A stretch of DNA of 21,904 nucleotides from CAZLYX01 sp964563885 (GTDB lineage: Bacteria; Pseudomonadota; Gammaproteobacteria; Burkholderiales; Neisseriaceae), in assembly GCA_964563885.1 (NCBI GenBank), contig CAZLYX010000033.1:1-21904 (forward strand), written 5' to 3'. The notes beneath the pieces are model-generated. The model had not been told where the DNA came from, searched no databases, and saw nothing but the letters and a program-made list of their open reading frames with translations. The first letter of the stretch is position 1. Each line of letters begins with the position of its first letter. This document shows positions 1 through 7,093 of the stretch, one piece after another. Position numbers and translations under genes: made by a program.

Positions 1-792
1 AATCTGCATAAAGCAGCGCAACAAATTATGCAGATTTTTAATGGTGATTTCCCCTCACAACGTCTGCAATTAGAAAGCTTATGCGGTGTTGGCAGAAGCA
101 CCGCCGCTGCAATTGCTGCATTTGCCTTCCATAAACGTGAAGCCATACTTGATGGCAATGTAAAACGAGTGTTATGTCGCGTCTTTGCTCAAGATGGTCA
201 ACCTGCCGACAAAAAATTTGAGCAATCACTATGGGCTTTAGCCGAAAGCTTGTTACCAGATAATGCTGAGCATATGCCAGCTTACACCCAAGGCTTAATG
301 GATTTAGGCGCCACTGTTTGCAAGCGCAGTAAGCCCTTGTGTGACGTTTGCCCTATGGCTGATATCTGCCAAGCCAAAGCACAAAACATCATTGACCAGT
401 TGCCACGCAAAAAAGCCAAAATCAATGTTCAAACCCTGCCTATGTATTGGCTGGTGATATACAACCACACTGGCGAATTACACTTAGAAAAACGACCACA
501 ACGCGGCATTTGGGGCGGTTTGTATTGTGTGCCCTGTTTTGATACCTTGCTCGAACTCGAAACCTATGCCGCCCAGATTGGCTTAAACACAGAAGATTTA
601 AACGAAACACCCAGCTTTACTCATAGACTTACTCACCGTTTATTGCTGATTACGCCTTTTTGTATCAATCTCAATAAGCTATCTGAAACTCTTACCAATA
701 GCTTATTTGTTCACCAAAGCAATTTAGTGGATTATGGTTTACCTAAACCTTTGCACTTATTTCTAAACCAAGCCCTGCCAACTTTATTATAA
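1..792 (+). CDS. mutY: A/G-specific adenine glycosylase MutY, 5'-truncated by the window edge
   Basis: Base-excision repair enzyme that removes adenine mispaired with 8-oxoguanine. The frame is open from base 1 (reading NLHKAAQQI), so the gene enters from the left; the first internal ATG at 28 is not the true start. By comparison with E. coli MutY about 85 N-terminal residues, with the catalytic Glu, lie outside the window. Visible are the helix-hairpin-helix LCGVGRSTA, the catalytic Asp in LDGNVKRVL, and the 4Fe-4S loop C-X6-C-X2-C-X5-C (VCKRSKPLCDVCPMADIC). The C-terminal half is the NUDIX-like 8-oxoG recognition domain, with GIWGGLYCVPCF and FTHRLTHRLLL matching the family. It ends with TAA and converges on metQ. 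Identification is secure. Confidence 0.96.
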   Translation, partial: NLHKAAQQIMQIFNGDFPSQRLQLESLCGVGRSTAAAIAAFAFHKREAILDGNVKRVLCRVFAQDGQPADKKFEQSLWALAESLLPDNAEHMPAYTQGLMDLGATVCKRSKPLCDVCPMADICQAKAQNIIDQLPRKKAKINVQTLPMYWLVIYNHTGELHLEKRPQRGIWGGLYCVPCFDTLLELETYAAQIGLNTEDLNETPSFTHRLTHRLLLITPFCINLNKLSETLTNSLFVHQSNLVDYGLPKPLHLFLNQALPTLL

Positions 793-804
793 GAAGCATT
801 AATA

Positions 805-816
805 AGGCTACCTGAA
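805..816 (+). repeat. DNA uptake sequence, solitary
   Basis: Exact AGGCTACCTGAA 13 bases after the mutY stop. It is not paired with a full inverted copy, but a related hairpin follows 28 bases later. Confidence 0.85.
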
Positions 817-843
817 ACCATTTGGAATCAGTTTCAGCAACAA

Positions 844-874
844 AAAACGCTTTCAGGTAACCTGAAAGCGTTTT
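844..874. terminator. Bidirectional terminator hairpin between mutY and metQ
   Basis: Perfect 14-bp stem: AAAACGCTTTCAGG pairs with CCTGAAAGCGTTTT around a TAA loop. A-tract on one side and T-tract on the other let it work for both convergent genes. The loop and right arm resemble a DUS with two changed bases (AGGTAACCTGAA). Confidence 0.8.
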
Positions 875-912
875 GATATTGCAGCAGCGTTTAAAGCTGC
901 TTTGCTATAGAT

Positions 913-1827
913 TTACTTAGCTGTTGAAGCGGCTACTGCTGCTGTCGATGCGGCTTCAGCAACTGCACCTGAAACACTTTGTTCACCCCAAGTTGCTGGG
1001 TATTTATAACCTTCAAAGCGTTTATGCGAATACTCTTTAAATGAATCAGAGTTATAAGCCGCAGTGACATCTTTCAACCACTGACTGTCTTTATCAGCAA
1101 CACGCACTGCAGACCAATTCACATAAGCAAAACTTGGCTCTTGGAATAAGGTTTCAGTAAGTTTCATACCAGAACTCATGGCGTAATTGCCATTCACCAC
1201 TGCAAAATCTACATCAGCACGGCTGCGCGGCAATTGTGCTGCTTCAAGCTCAACAATTTTGATTTTTTTAGTATTTTCGAGAATGTCGCTTTTAGAAGCT
1301 GTTAGCGGGTTGATGTTGTCTTTCAGCTTTACCCAACCTAAATCGCTTAGCATCACCAGCGCACGAGCAAAGTTAGAAGGGTCATTGGGGGCTGAAATGC
1401 TATTGCCATCTTTAACTTCATCTAAAGACTTCAATTTGCCTGGATACAAACCCAGAGGCGCTGTTGGCACTTGGAATGCTTCAGTAATATCTAGTTTATG
1501 TTCTAGCTTAAAATCATCTAAATATGGCTTGTGTTGGAAAATATTAATATCCAGCTCGCCTTCGGCCAAAGCCAAGTTTGGACGCACATAATCGGTAAAC
1601 TCAATCAGCTTTACTGTGTAACCTTGTTTTTCTAATGCTGGCTTAATTTGATCTTTCACCATATCGCCAAAGTCACCAACTGTAGTACCAAACACAATTT
1701 CTTTTTTCTCAATACTTACAGGCGCAGTATCTGAAGCAGCAGTGGTTACAGCATTTTCTTGCCCACCACAAGCAGCCAAAGCAAAAGCCAATACGCCAGC
1801 AGATACCAGTTTTGAAGTTATGTGCAT
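913..1827 (-). CDS. metQ: Methionine ABC transporter substrate-binding lipoprotein MetQ
   Basis: A 304-residue NlpA/MetQ-family lipoprotein that captures methionine in the periplasm for the MetNI permease. The signal peptide ends in the lipobox LAAC (Cys20). Family features include the early segment IVFGTTVGDFGDMV, NIFQHKPYLDDF, and SAPNDPSNFARAL. GGAG lies just before the start ATG, fixing the start. It is the third gene of metN-metI-metQ, 54 bases after metI, and that spacer carries a DUS. The last 20 or so residues form an Ala/Ser/Thr/Val tail (AVAEAASTAAVAASTAK) beyond the usual TWG ending, longer than in the neisserial homologues I remember. Homologues in pathogenic Neisseria are surface-exposed antigens; surface exposure here is only inference. 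Confidence 0.93.
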   Translation of the reverse strand: MHITSKLVSAGVLAFALAACGGQENAVTTAASDTAPVSIEKKEIVFGTTVGDFGDMVKDQIKPALEKQGYTVKLIEFTDYVRPNLALAEGELDINIFQHKPYLDDFKLEHKLDITEAFQVPTAPLGLYPGKLKSLDEVKDGNSISAPNDPSNFARALVMLSDLGWVKLKDNINPLTASKSDILENTKKIKIVELEAAQLPRSRADVDFAVVNGNYAMSSGMKLTETLFQEPSFAYVNWSAVRVADKDSQWLKDVTAAYNSDSFKEYSHKRFEGYKYPATWGEQSVSGAVAEAASTAAVAASTAK

Positions 1828-1858
1828 ATTCTTCTCCTCATTTTAAATATTCATTACA

Positions 1859-1870
1859 AGGCTACCTGAA
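1859..1870 (+). repeat. DNA uptake sequence between metI and metQ
   Basis: Exact AGGCTACCTGAA in the 54-base spacer inside the met operon. There is no inverted partner and so no obvious terminator. Confidence 0.85.
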
Positions 1871-1881
1871 ACAAGTAAGCC

Positions 1882-2568
1882 TTAACGTTTGTCTAATTTT
1901 TGTGCAATTAAATTGCCTGCATATTGCATCAGCACTACTAGCAACACCAATATCGCCACAATAAAAATAATCACTTCAGTTTGATAGCGGTAATAACCAT
2001 AACGAATAGCCAAGTCACCCAAACCACCGCCACCAATCATGCCCGCCGCCGCGCTGTAAGACAACAAACCAATCGCCAACACAGTAACGCTATACACCAT
2101 ACCTGCCCGCGCTTCATTAATCAGCACCTTGCGAATAATGGTCATCGGCGCAGCGCCCATGCTAATCGCTGCTTCAATAATACCTTTAGGCACTTCGCGC
2201 AAATTTTGCTCCACTAAACGTGCAAAATAAAATAAGCCCGACACACTGAGCACCAGCGAAGCTGCAACGGGGCCAATCGTGCTACCAACAATGGTGCGCG
2301 TAGCTGGAATCATCGCAATCATCAAAATTACAAATGGAAACGCACGCATCAAGTTAACGATATTATCCAACACTAAATTTACTGGTCGATTGTAATAAAG
2401 CTGCTGGCTAGAAGTCACAAACAGCAAAATACCCAGCAAAGTACCAAAAACAGTAGCAACTACAGTAGATAAACCCACCATTACAAAGGTTTCCCACAAA
2501 GCCTGCACAATTTCATCGCGCATCACACTGATGGTTTCAAACCCTTTAGCAAATGTTAACGTAGCCAT
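1882..2568 (-). CDS. metI: Methionine ABC transporter permease MetI
   Basis: Inner-membrane permease of the MetNIQ methionine importer, 228 residues, close to the family length of about 217. Hydrophobic segments lie near residues 25-50, 70-92, 97-118, 155-180 and 195-220. The cytoplasmic coupling region EAAISMGAAPMTIIRKVLINEA matches the EAA motif (EAA-X3-G) that contacts the ATPase. The ATG lies 1 base after the metN stop codon, with GGGAGGA upstream, so translation is probably coupled. The N-terminal part (MATLTFAKGFETISVMRDEIVQAL) is slightly longer than in some homologues, but the ribosome site supports this start. Confidence 0.93.
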   Translation of the reverse strand: MATLTFAKGFETISVMRDEIVQALWETFVMVGLSTVVATVFGTLLGILLFVTSSQQLYYNRPVNLVLDNIVNLMRAFPFVILMIAMIPATRTIVGSTIGPVAASLVLSVSGLFYFARLVEQNLREVPKGIIEAAISMGAAPMTIIRKVLINEARAGMVYSVTVLAIGLLSYSAAAGMIGGGGLGDLAIRYGYYRYQTEVIIFIVAILVLLVVLMQYAGNLIAQKLDKR

Positions 2569-2569
2569 G

Positions 2570-3307
2570 TTAATCCTCCCGTGTTAATTCGCGGCCAATC
2601 TCAGACTGAGCATAGATACGATTACCATTTACCTGCACTATTTCAACTAATTTACCTTGATGTAATAAAGCTGCTCGATTACACAAACGGCGCAACACGC
2701 TCATCTCATGGGTAACAATAACAATTGTCACGTTAAAACGTTTATTAATATCCGCCAAACACTCTAAGACGCTGCGCGTGGTGGCTGGGTCTAACGCCGA
2801 AGTGGGCTCATCGGCTAAAATCACACTAGGGCTCGGTGCCAAAGCGCGAGCAATGCCCACCCGCTGCTTTTGACCACCAGAGAGCTGAGCAGGGAAATGA
2901 TCAATGCGATCTACTAAATCTACAATTTCCAAACACTCTGTTACTCGCTGTTGAATTTTGTGTTGCTCCCATCCAGCTATTTGCAATGGCAGCGCCACAT
3001 TCTCAGCTACTGTACGATTAGCCAACAAATTAAACTGCTGAAACACCATGCCAATATTTTGGCGCGCCGCACGCAGTTCTGCCGCATTCAAAGCAGTAAG
3101 ATTGTTACCGTTAACCGTTACTGTGCCCTCATCAGGACGCTCTAGCAAATTGATTAACCGCAACAAAGTAGATTTACCAGCACCTGAATAACCCATCAAG
3201 CCGAAAACCTCACCCTGCCGAATGGTAAGGCTGGTGGATTCAACCGCAGTAAACCAACTTTTATTTTGATGTTGGTAGCGCTTGGAAACTTGGTTCAAAG
3301 TAATCAT
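2570..3307 (-). CDS. metN: Methionine ABC transporter ATP-binding protein MetN, short form
   Basis: ATPase that powers methionine import through MetI. All ABC motifs are present: Walker A GYSGAGKST (about residue 39), Q-loop VFQQFNLL, signature LSGGQKQR, Walker B VILADEPTSALD, and switch His in VTHEM. The protein is 245 residues, whereas E. coli MetN is about 343 because of a C-terminal NIL/ACT-like domain that binds methionine and inhibits transport. That domain is absent here. Neisserial homologues share this short form as I recall, so it is probably ancestral rather than a truncation. It is the first gene of metN-metI-metQ. The Shine-Dalgarno is poor, and a terminator-like hairpin lies immediately upstream. 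Confidence 0.94.
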   Translation of the reverse strand: MITLNQVSKRYQHQNKSWFTAVESTSLTIRQGEVFGLMGYSGAGKSTLLRLINLLERPDEGTVTVNGNNLTALNAAELRAARQNIGMVFQQFNLLANRTVAENVALPLQIAGWEQHKIQQRVTECLEIVDLVDRIDHFPAQLSGGQKQRVGIARALAPSPSVILADEPTSALDPATTRSVLECLADINKRFNVTIVIVTHEMSVLRRLCNRAALLHQGKLVEIVQVNGNRIYAQSEIGRELTRED

Positions 3308-3320
3308 GACTTGCTTTCAG

Positions 3321-3420
3321 AAACAACAAAGCCCGATGTAGTTCACAACGGGCTAAATCACACACAAAACTTGTACGCTTTAGCTATTTTAACGCCCGAA
3401 GGCTGTATTGAAGTCGGCGT
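3321..3420 (-). promoter_or_regulatory. metN leader with terminator-like hairpin and a possible alternative pairing
   Basis: On the minus strand, AGCCCG (3354-3349) pairs with CGGGCT (3335-3330), extended by TGT/ACA after one mismatch, loop GAACT, followed by TTTGTTGTTT. This resembles an intrinsic terminator. Only about 13 bases separate the T-rich tail from the metN ATG, so a conventional metN promoter must lie upstream of it. Further upstream, ACGCC (3420-3416) pairs with GGCGT (3396-3392). The overlapping CGGGC (3398-3394) could instead pair with the left terminator arm GCCCG. That is the layout of an attenuator or riboswitch. I could not match it to a known SAM riboswitch class. It could simply terminate the gene upstream. 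Confidence 0.45.
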
Positions 3421-3436
3421 ATTGAATCACTAGATG

Positions 3437-3769
3437 TTAGTCACTATAAACTCCACCGCCGTACTGTCCCATTTTTCTATCTAGACTTCTACTAGAGTTA
3501 AAATTCATTTTATCCCTTTGTTGAGCTGCGATATCTACTGAATAGCGAAGACTATCGCTGGATTTGCTCATATCATATTGATACTGCGTACCCGAATAAC
3601 TTTTGTAACTAGATTCAATCCCATTATTATTAGAATTAGATTCATGAGAATACGGATCGCTAATTTTTGTACCCGAACACTCTCCGAGTACTGTAGGGCC
3701 TATACACCCAGAAAATGCATATGTATTTATCATCATTGCTATCAAACCACCAAATAATTTTACTTTCAT
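3437..3769 (-). CDS. Small secreted or lipid-anchored protein of unknown function
   Basis: A 110-residue protein. A Lys-flanked hydrophobic N-terminus (MKVKLFGGLIAMMINTYAFSG) is a signal peptide. Cys22 in AFSGC could be a weak lipobox, or cleavage may follow TYA. The mature part is hydrophilic, rich in Ser, Asn and Tyr, with a second Cys in VLGECSGT and a Gly/Tyr-rich end (KMGQYGGGVYSD). I have an impression of similar small CxGPTVxGxC proteins in Neisseriaceae but cannot name a family. The ATG has AAGGGG at good spacing. The gene stands alone between the met leader and a long AT-rich spacer. Function unknown. Confidence 0.7.
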   Translation of the reverse strand: MKVKLFGGLIAMMINTYAFSGCIGPTVLGECSGTKISDPYSHESNSNNNGIESSYKSYSGTQYQYDMSKSSDSLRYSVDIAAQQRDKMNFNSSRSLDRKMGQYGGGVYSD

Positions 3770-4355
3770 ATATCCCCTTTAATTCTTATAAAATAAGTGT
3801 TAGTTATTAAACCGCAATTCAATGCCTTGGTCAAGGCTACCTGAAAACATTAGCCTGCTATGATTACAGCTGCTTTTTTACTTTATAAAACCCAATTAGA
3901 TTTCCCTTACAGTCTTTAAAGTTGCAAATAAGCAACACATAAATTCGGTACAAAAGGTTAAATTAAAAGACAATAGGTATCAGAATTATTAACAAAAAAA
4001 ACTATTTTATTAAAAATAAGCCCTACGATCAACTAAGTTCATAATATAACCTATTGTTTTATTTGTACTTTTATTAAAGAGAAATGCACCCTAATTTGCT
4101 CACTAACACAATGCGTCACATTCTACCCAATAGGGACATCTAAATAAGTATAGAAAAATACCGATCGTCTGTTTTTCAAGCCTTTAATATTTATTATTTG
4201 ATGTTTTTTTCATTGTTTAAAAACCATTTAATAGGCACAATGAACTCATCAGCTCAGAAGCACAATTAAGCATTAACCACATTACTAAACAAAATATAAG
4301 AACGCTGAAATAAAGCTTTAAATAGCTATTAAATACTTACCAAAAGGGAATCCTC
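3770..4355. other. AT-rich divergent spacer without a recognisable gene
   Basis: 586 bases between a leftward and a rightward small exported-protein gene. It contains a DUS at 3834-3845 and a small hairpin GCCTT/AAGGC just beside it. Promoters for both flanking genes must lie here, but no -35/-10 pair stands out in such AT-rich DNA. I see no convincing ORF, RNA gene or repeat. Confidence 0.6.
3834..3845 (+). repeat. DNA uptake sequence, solitary
   Basis: Exact AGGCTACCTGAA in the divergent spacer, overlapping the right arm of a short GCCTT-GGTC-AAGGC hairpin (3824-3837). Confidence 0.85.
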
Positions 4356-4703
4356 ATGAACATCCGTCACATACTTTCTTCTACCTTTGTTGCCATCGCA
4401 TTATTAGCAGGCGCGAATACCGCCACTGCCCAAGATGTTCAATTTTATCAAAAAGCGTCTGAAGCCAAAGCGCCAATTAGCGGTAATGTTGCATTACGTT
4501 TAACCATTACCCCAGATGGCCAAACTGAAAATGTGCGAATCACTCGCACCAGTGGCTCGTCTACGATCGATAATGCCGCAGTGGCATGGATGGATGCGCA
4601 AACTATGCGCCCAGTAACCATCAATGGTACACCTCAAGAATTTAGCATCGTAAAAGAAATCAAATTTTCTGATGCCAACGCTTTAAAAGTTAGCATGCGT
4701 TAA
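4356..4703 (+). CDS. Periplasmic stand-alone TonB C-terminal domain protein
   Basis: A 115-residue protein with a signal peptide (residues 1-25, likely cleaved after TATA before QDVQ), followed by one domain resembling the TonB C-terminal fold. Visible hallmarks are GNVALRLTITPDGQTENVRITRTSG, then IDNAAVAWMDAQTMRPV, and a final beta strand EFSIVKEIKF. There is no N-terminal membrane anchor joined to a Pro-rich spacer as in true TonB, so it is unlikely to energise transport alone. Such free domains occur as periplasmic proteins in Neisseriaceae, role unclear. AAGGGA sits before the ATG. A strong hairpin terminator follows 29 bases after the stop, so it is probably monocistronic. Confidence 0.8.
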   Translation: MNIRHILSSTFVAIALLAGANTATAQDVQFYQKASEAKAPISGNVALRLTITPDGQTENVRITRTSGSSTIDNAAVAWMDAQTMRPVTINGTPQEFSIVKEIKFSDANALKVSMR

Positions 4704-4732
4704 TTCTTAGCACATTACTAAAAAAATTTTCC

Positions 4733-4761
4733 AAGCACTTTCAGGCTACCTGAAAGTGCTT
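4733..4761 (+). terminator. Rho-independent terminator built on a DUS
   Basis: Perfect 13-bp stem AAGCACTTTCAGG/CCTGAAAGTGCTT with loop CTA, followed by TTTATT. A single exact DUS (4743-4754) forms the loop and right arm. It ends the TonB-domain gene. Confidence 0.88.
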
Positions 4762-4773
4762 TTTATTGTTTGG

Positions 4774-4782
4774 TGCTATAAT
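4774..4782 (+). promoter_or_regulatory. Probable extended -10 promoter for rep
   Basis: TGCTATAAT combines an extended TG and a perfect -10 hexamer just after the preceding terminator and 140 bases before rep. The region at the expected -35 position (AAGTGCTTTT) is weak, which is tolerated with an extended -10. Confidence 0.5.
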
Positions 4783-4922
4783 TTGCCAGCAGCTTCACTA
4801 AAATCTTAATGAGTTTAGAACAAGCTTTGTTTCTTGAAGACTAAGTATTCTTGGTTTTCTATAAATAAAGCCACTAAGCTCATGTCCAGTACACCTCAAA
4901 GCCAATTAAAGTAAACATTGCT

Positions 4923-6929
4923 ATGAAATTAAACGCGCCTCAACAACAAGCCATCCATTATTTGGGTGGTCCATTATTTGTATTAGCTGGCGCAGGCAGT
5001 GGTAAAACACGGGTAATCACCGAAAAAATTGTTTATATGATTACCAAGGCTGGTTATCTACCACACAACATTGCTGCCATCACATTCACCAATAAAGCGG
5101 CTAAAGAAATGCAACAACGCTTATCGGCGATGTTGCCTAAAAATAAAATGCGTGGCTTAACAGTATGCACTTTTCACTCTCTTGGTATGCGTATTTTACG
5201 TGAAGAAGCACCCAATATTGGCTATAAAAAGAATTTCTCTATTTTAGATGCTACTGATAGCAGTAAAGTTATCAATGAGCTACTGGGCAGCACTGGCCGT
5301 GAAGCGCTATTTAAAGCACAGCATCAGATTTCATTGTGGAAAAACGACTTAAAAACACCTGAACAAGTCTTACAAGTTGCAAAAAATGAATGGGAACGCC
5401 AAATTGCATCTGTATTTGCAAGCTATCAATCGACATTACAAAGCTACCAGGCAGTTGATTTTGATGATTTAATTCGACTACCTGCCCTCTTGTTGCAGCA
5501 AAGCAGCGAAGTGCGTCACAAATGGCAGCTGCGTTTGCGTTATTTGCTGGTAGACGAATGCCAAGACACCAATACTTGTCAGTATGCATTGATGCGCTTG
5601 CTCACTGGAGCAGAAGGCATGTTTACTGCAGTGGGTGATGATGACCAAAGTATTTATGCTTGGCGCGGCGCCAACATGGAAAATCTAAATTTACTGCAAA
5701 CTGATTATCCACAAATCAAGCTCATTAAGCTGGAACAAAACTATCGTTCTACAGCGCGGATTTTAAAAGTTGCCAATGCTGTCATCGCCAACAACCCTAA
5801 ATTATTTCCGAAAACTTTATGGTCACAATTTGGCATGGGCGAGCCAGTAAAGATAGTTGCATGCCAACATGAGCAGCATGAAGCCGAGTGGGTTGTGAGC
5901 CAAATTATTAAGCAAAAATTAGTCAGCGGCGACAAAGCCAACTATGCTGATTTTGCTATTTTATATCGTGGTAACCATCAATCGCGTATTTTTGAAGAAG
6001 TACTGCGTACCGCGCGAATCCCATATCAACTTTCAGGCGGTCAGAGTTTTTTTGATAAGGCTGAAATAAAAGATGTTTTGTCTTATATCCGCTTAATCGC
6101 CAATCCTGATGATGACCCTGCTTTTCTACGTGCGGTCACCACTCCTAAACGCGGAGTCGGCGACGTTACCCTCGGCAAACTTAATCAATATGCTCGTCAA
6201 AATGGCTATAGTTTATTTCAGGCAGCCTCTAGCATGGAAGCGCTAATGGAGCTGAATCCAAAAAACCGCGAATCATTACAACAATTCATGAGTATATTAC
6301 ATGATATCCAACACCGTGCTGAGCAGGAAGATGCCGGTGAATTGATAAATAATTTATTAAATACTATTGGATATGAAACACATTTATTGAACAATGAAGA
6401 AGGTAAAGCGGGTGAAATAAAATGGCGAAATGTGCAAGATCTCACTGGCTGGTTAGCACGTAAAGGCAAAGAAGATGGTAAAAACATTATTGAGATTGCA
6501 CAAACCATTGCACTGATGACTTTATTAGAAGGTAAAGATGAAAACGAAAATGATGCGGTTAAAATGTCTACTCTCCATGCATCAAAAGGTTTGGAATACC
6601 CTTATGTATATTTGGTCGGCTGCGAAGAAGGTTTATTTCCGCACGGTGACAGCGTAGAAGCAGGCAATTTGGAAGAAGAGCGACGCCTAATGTATGTGGG
6701 CATTACTCGAGCTAAACGCCAACTCACCCTCACCCACTGCGTCAAGCGTAAGCGACAAGGCACGTGGCAGTTTCCCGATCCAAGCCGTTTTATTGATGAA
6801 ATGCCGCAAGACGATTTAAAAATACTTGGCCGCAAAGGTGGTGAGCCTATTGTGAGTAAATCTGAAGGTAGAAGTAAATTAGCCGATCTCAGCACTATGC
6901 TTGATCAAAAATCCAAAAATATTGTTTAA
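4923..6929 (+). CDS. rep: ATP-dependent 3'-5' DNA helicase Rep (superfamily 1)
   Basis: Helicase that clears proteins and helps restart replication forks; 668 residues against 673 for E. coli Rep. The start MKLNAPQQQAI aligns with E. coli MRLNPGQQQAV, so this ATG is chosen although its Shine-Dalgarno is weak. Motifs in order: Q motif, Walker A AGAGSGKTR (residues 22-30), motif Ia TFTNKAAKEM, Walker B LLVDECQDTN, motif III VGDDDQSIYAWRGA, motif IV LEQNYRST, motif V STLHASKGLEYPYV, motif VI EERRLMYVGITRAK. Rep usually has DEYQDT; here it is DECQDT, a mild change. An AGGCTGCCTGAA DUS variant lies inside at 6217-6228. It appears monocistronic, between two terminators. Confidence 0.96.
   Translation: MKLNAPQQQAIHYLGGPLFVLAGAGSGKTRVITEKIVYMITKAGYLPHNIAAITFTNKAAKEMQQRLSAMLPKNKMRGLTVCTFHSLGMRILREEAPNIGYKKNFSILDATDSSKVINELLGSTGREALFKAQHQISLWKNDLKTPEQVLQVAKNEWERQIASVFASYQSTLQSYQAVDFDDLIRLPALLLQQSSEVRHKWQLRLRYLLVDECQDTNTCQYALMRLLTGAEGMFTAVGDDDQSIYAWRGANMENLNLLQTDYPQIKLIKLEQNYRSTARILKVANAVIANNPKLFPKTLWSQFGMGEPVKIVACQHEQHEAEWVVSQIIKQKLVSGDKANYADFAILYRGNHQSRIFEEVLRTARIPYQLSGGQSFFDKAEIKDVLSYIRLIANPDDDPAFLRAVTTPKRGVGDVTLGKLNQYARQNGYSLFQAASSMEALMELNPKNRESLQQFMSILHDIQHRAEQEDAGELINNLLNTIGYETHLLNNEEGKAGEIKWRNVQDLTGWLARKGKEDGKNIIEIAQTIALMTLLEGKDENENDAVKMSTLHASKGLEYPYVYLVGCEEGLFPHGDSVEAGNLEEERRLMYVGITRAKRQLTLTHCVKRKRQGTWQFPDPSRFIDEMPQDDLKILGRKGGEPIVSKSEGRSKLADLSTMLDQKSKNIV
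6217..6228 (-). repeat. Variant DNA uptake sequence (Simonsiella-type dialect) inside rep
   Basis: The minus strand reads AGGCTGCCTGAA, one base different from the dominant AGGCTACCTGAA and equal to the dialect I know from Simonsiella. In rep it encodes FQAAS. Confidence 0.6.
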
Positions 6930-6963
6930 CACTTAATTCAATAAATTCTATGTCTTATTTAAT

Positions 6964-6998
6964 AAAGGCTACCTGAACAGATTGTTCAGGTAGCCTTT
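6964..6998. terminator. Inverted DUS pair acting as terminator after rep
   Basis: Two exact DUS copies face each other (6966-6977 plus, 6985-6996 minus) in a perfect 16-bp stem from AAAGGCTACC to GGTAGCCTTT, with loop GAT. It lies 35 bases after the rep stop. Confidence 0.88.
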
Positions 6999-7052
6999 AG
7001 CTATTTAATTTACAGCACACCAATCATTGGCTCTTATTCAAAAGTAAAACAA

Positions 7053-7080
7053 AAAAAGCCCTGCAATTGCAGGGCTTTTT
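7053..7080. terminator. Bidirectional terminator after the type I secreted protein
   Basis: A perfect 28-bp palindrome, AAAAAGCCCTGCAA meeting TTGCAGGGCTTTTT, lies 13 bases beyond the stop of the leftward RTX gene. It has A and T tracts on both sides and no relation to the DUS. It probably ends the adhesin transcript and backs up the rep terminator. Confidence 0.88.
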
Positions 7081-7093
7081 GATGCTAAAACCA

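Noticed and set aside
3321..3420. A known SAM-II or SAH riboswitch
   Set aside because: The conserved bases and their order, as I recall them, are not present; only the alternative-pairing layout is suggestive.
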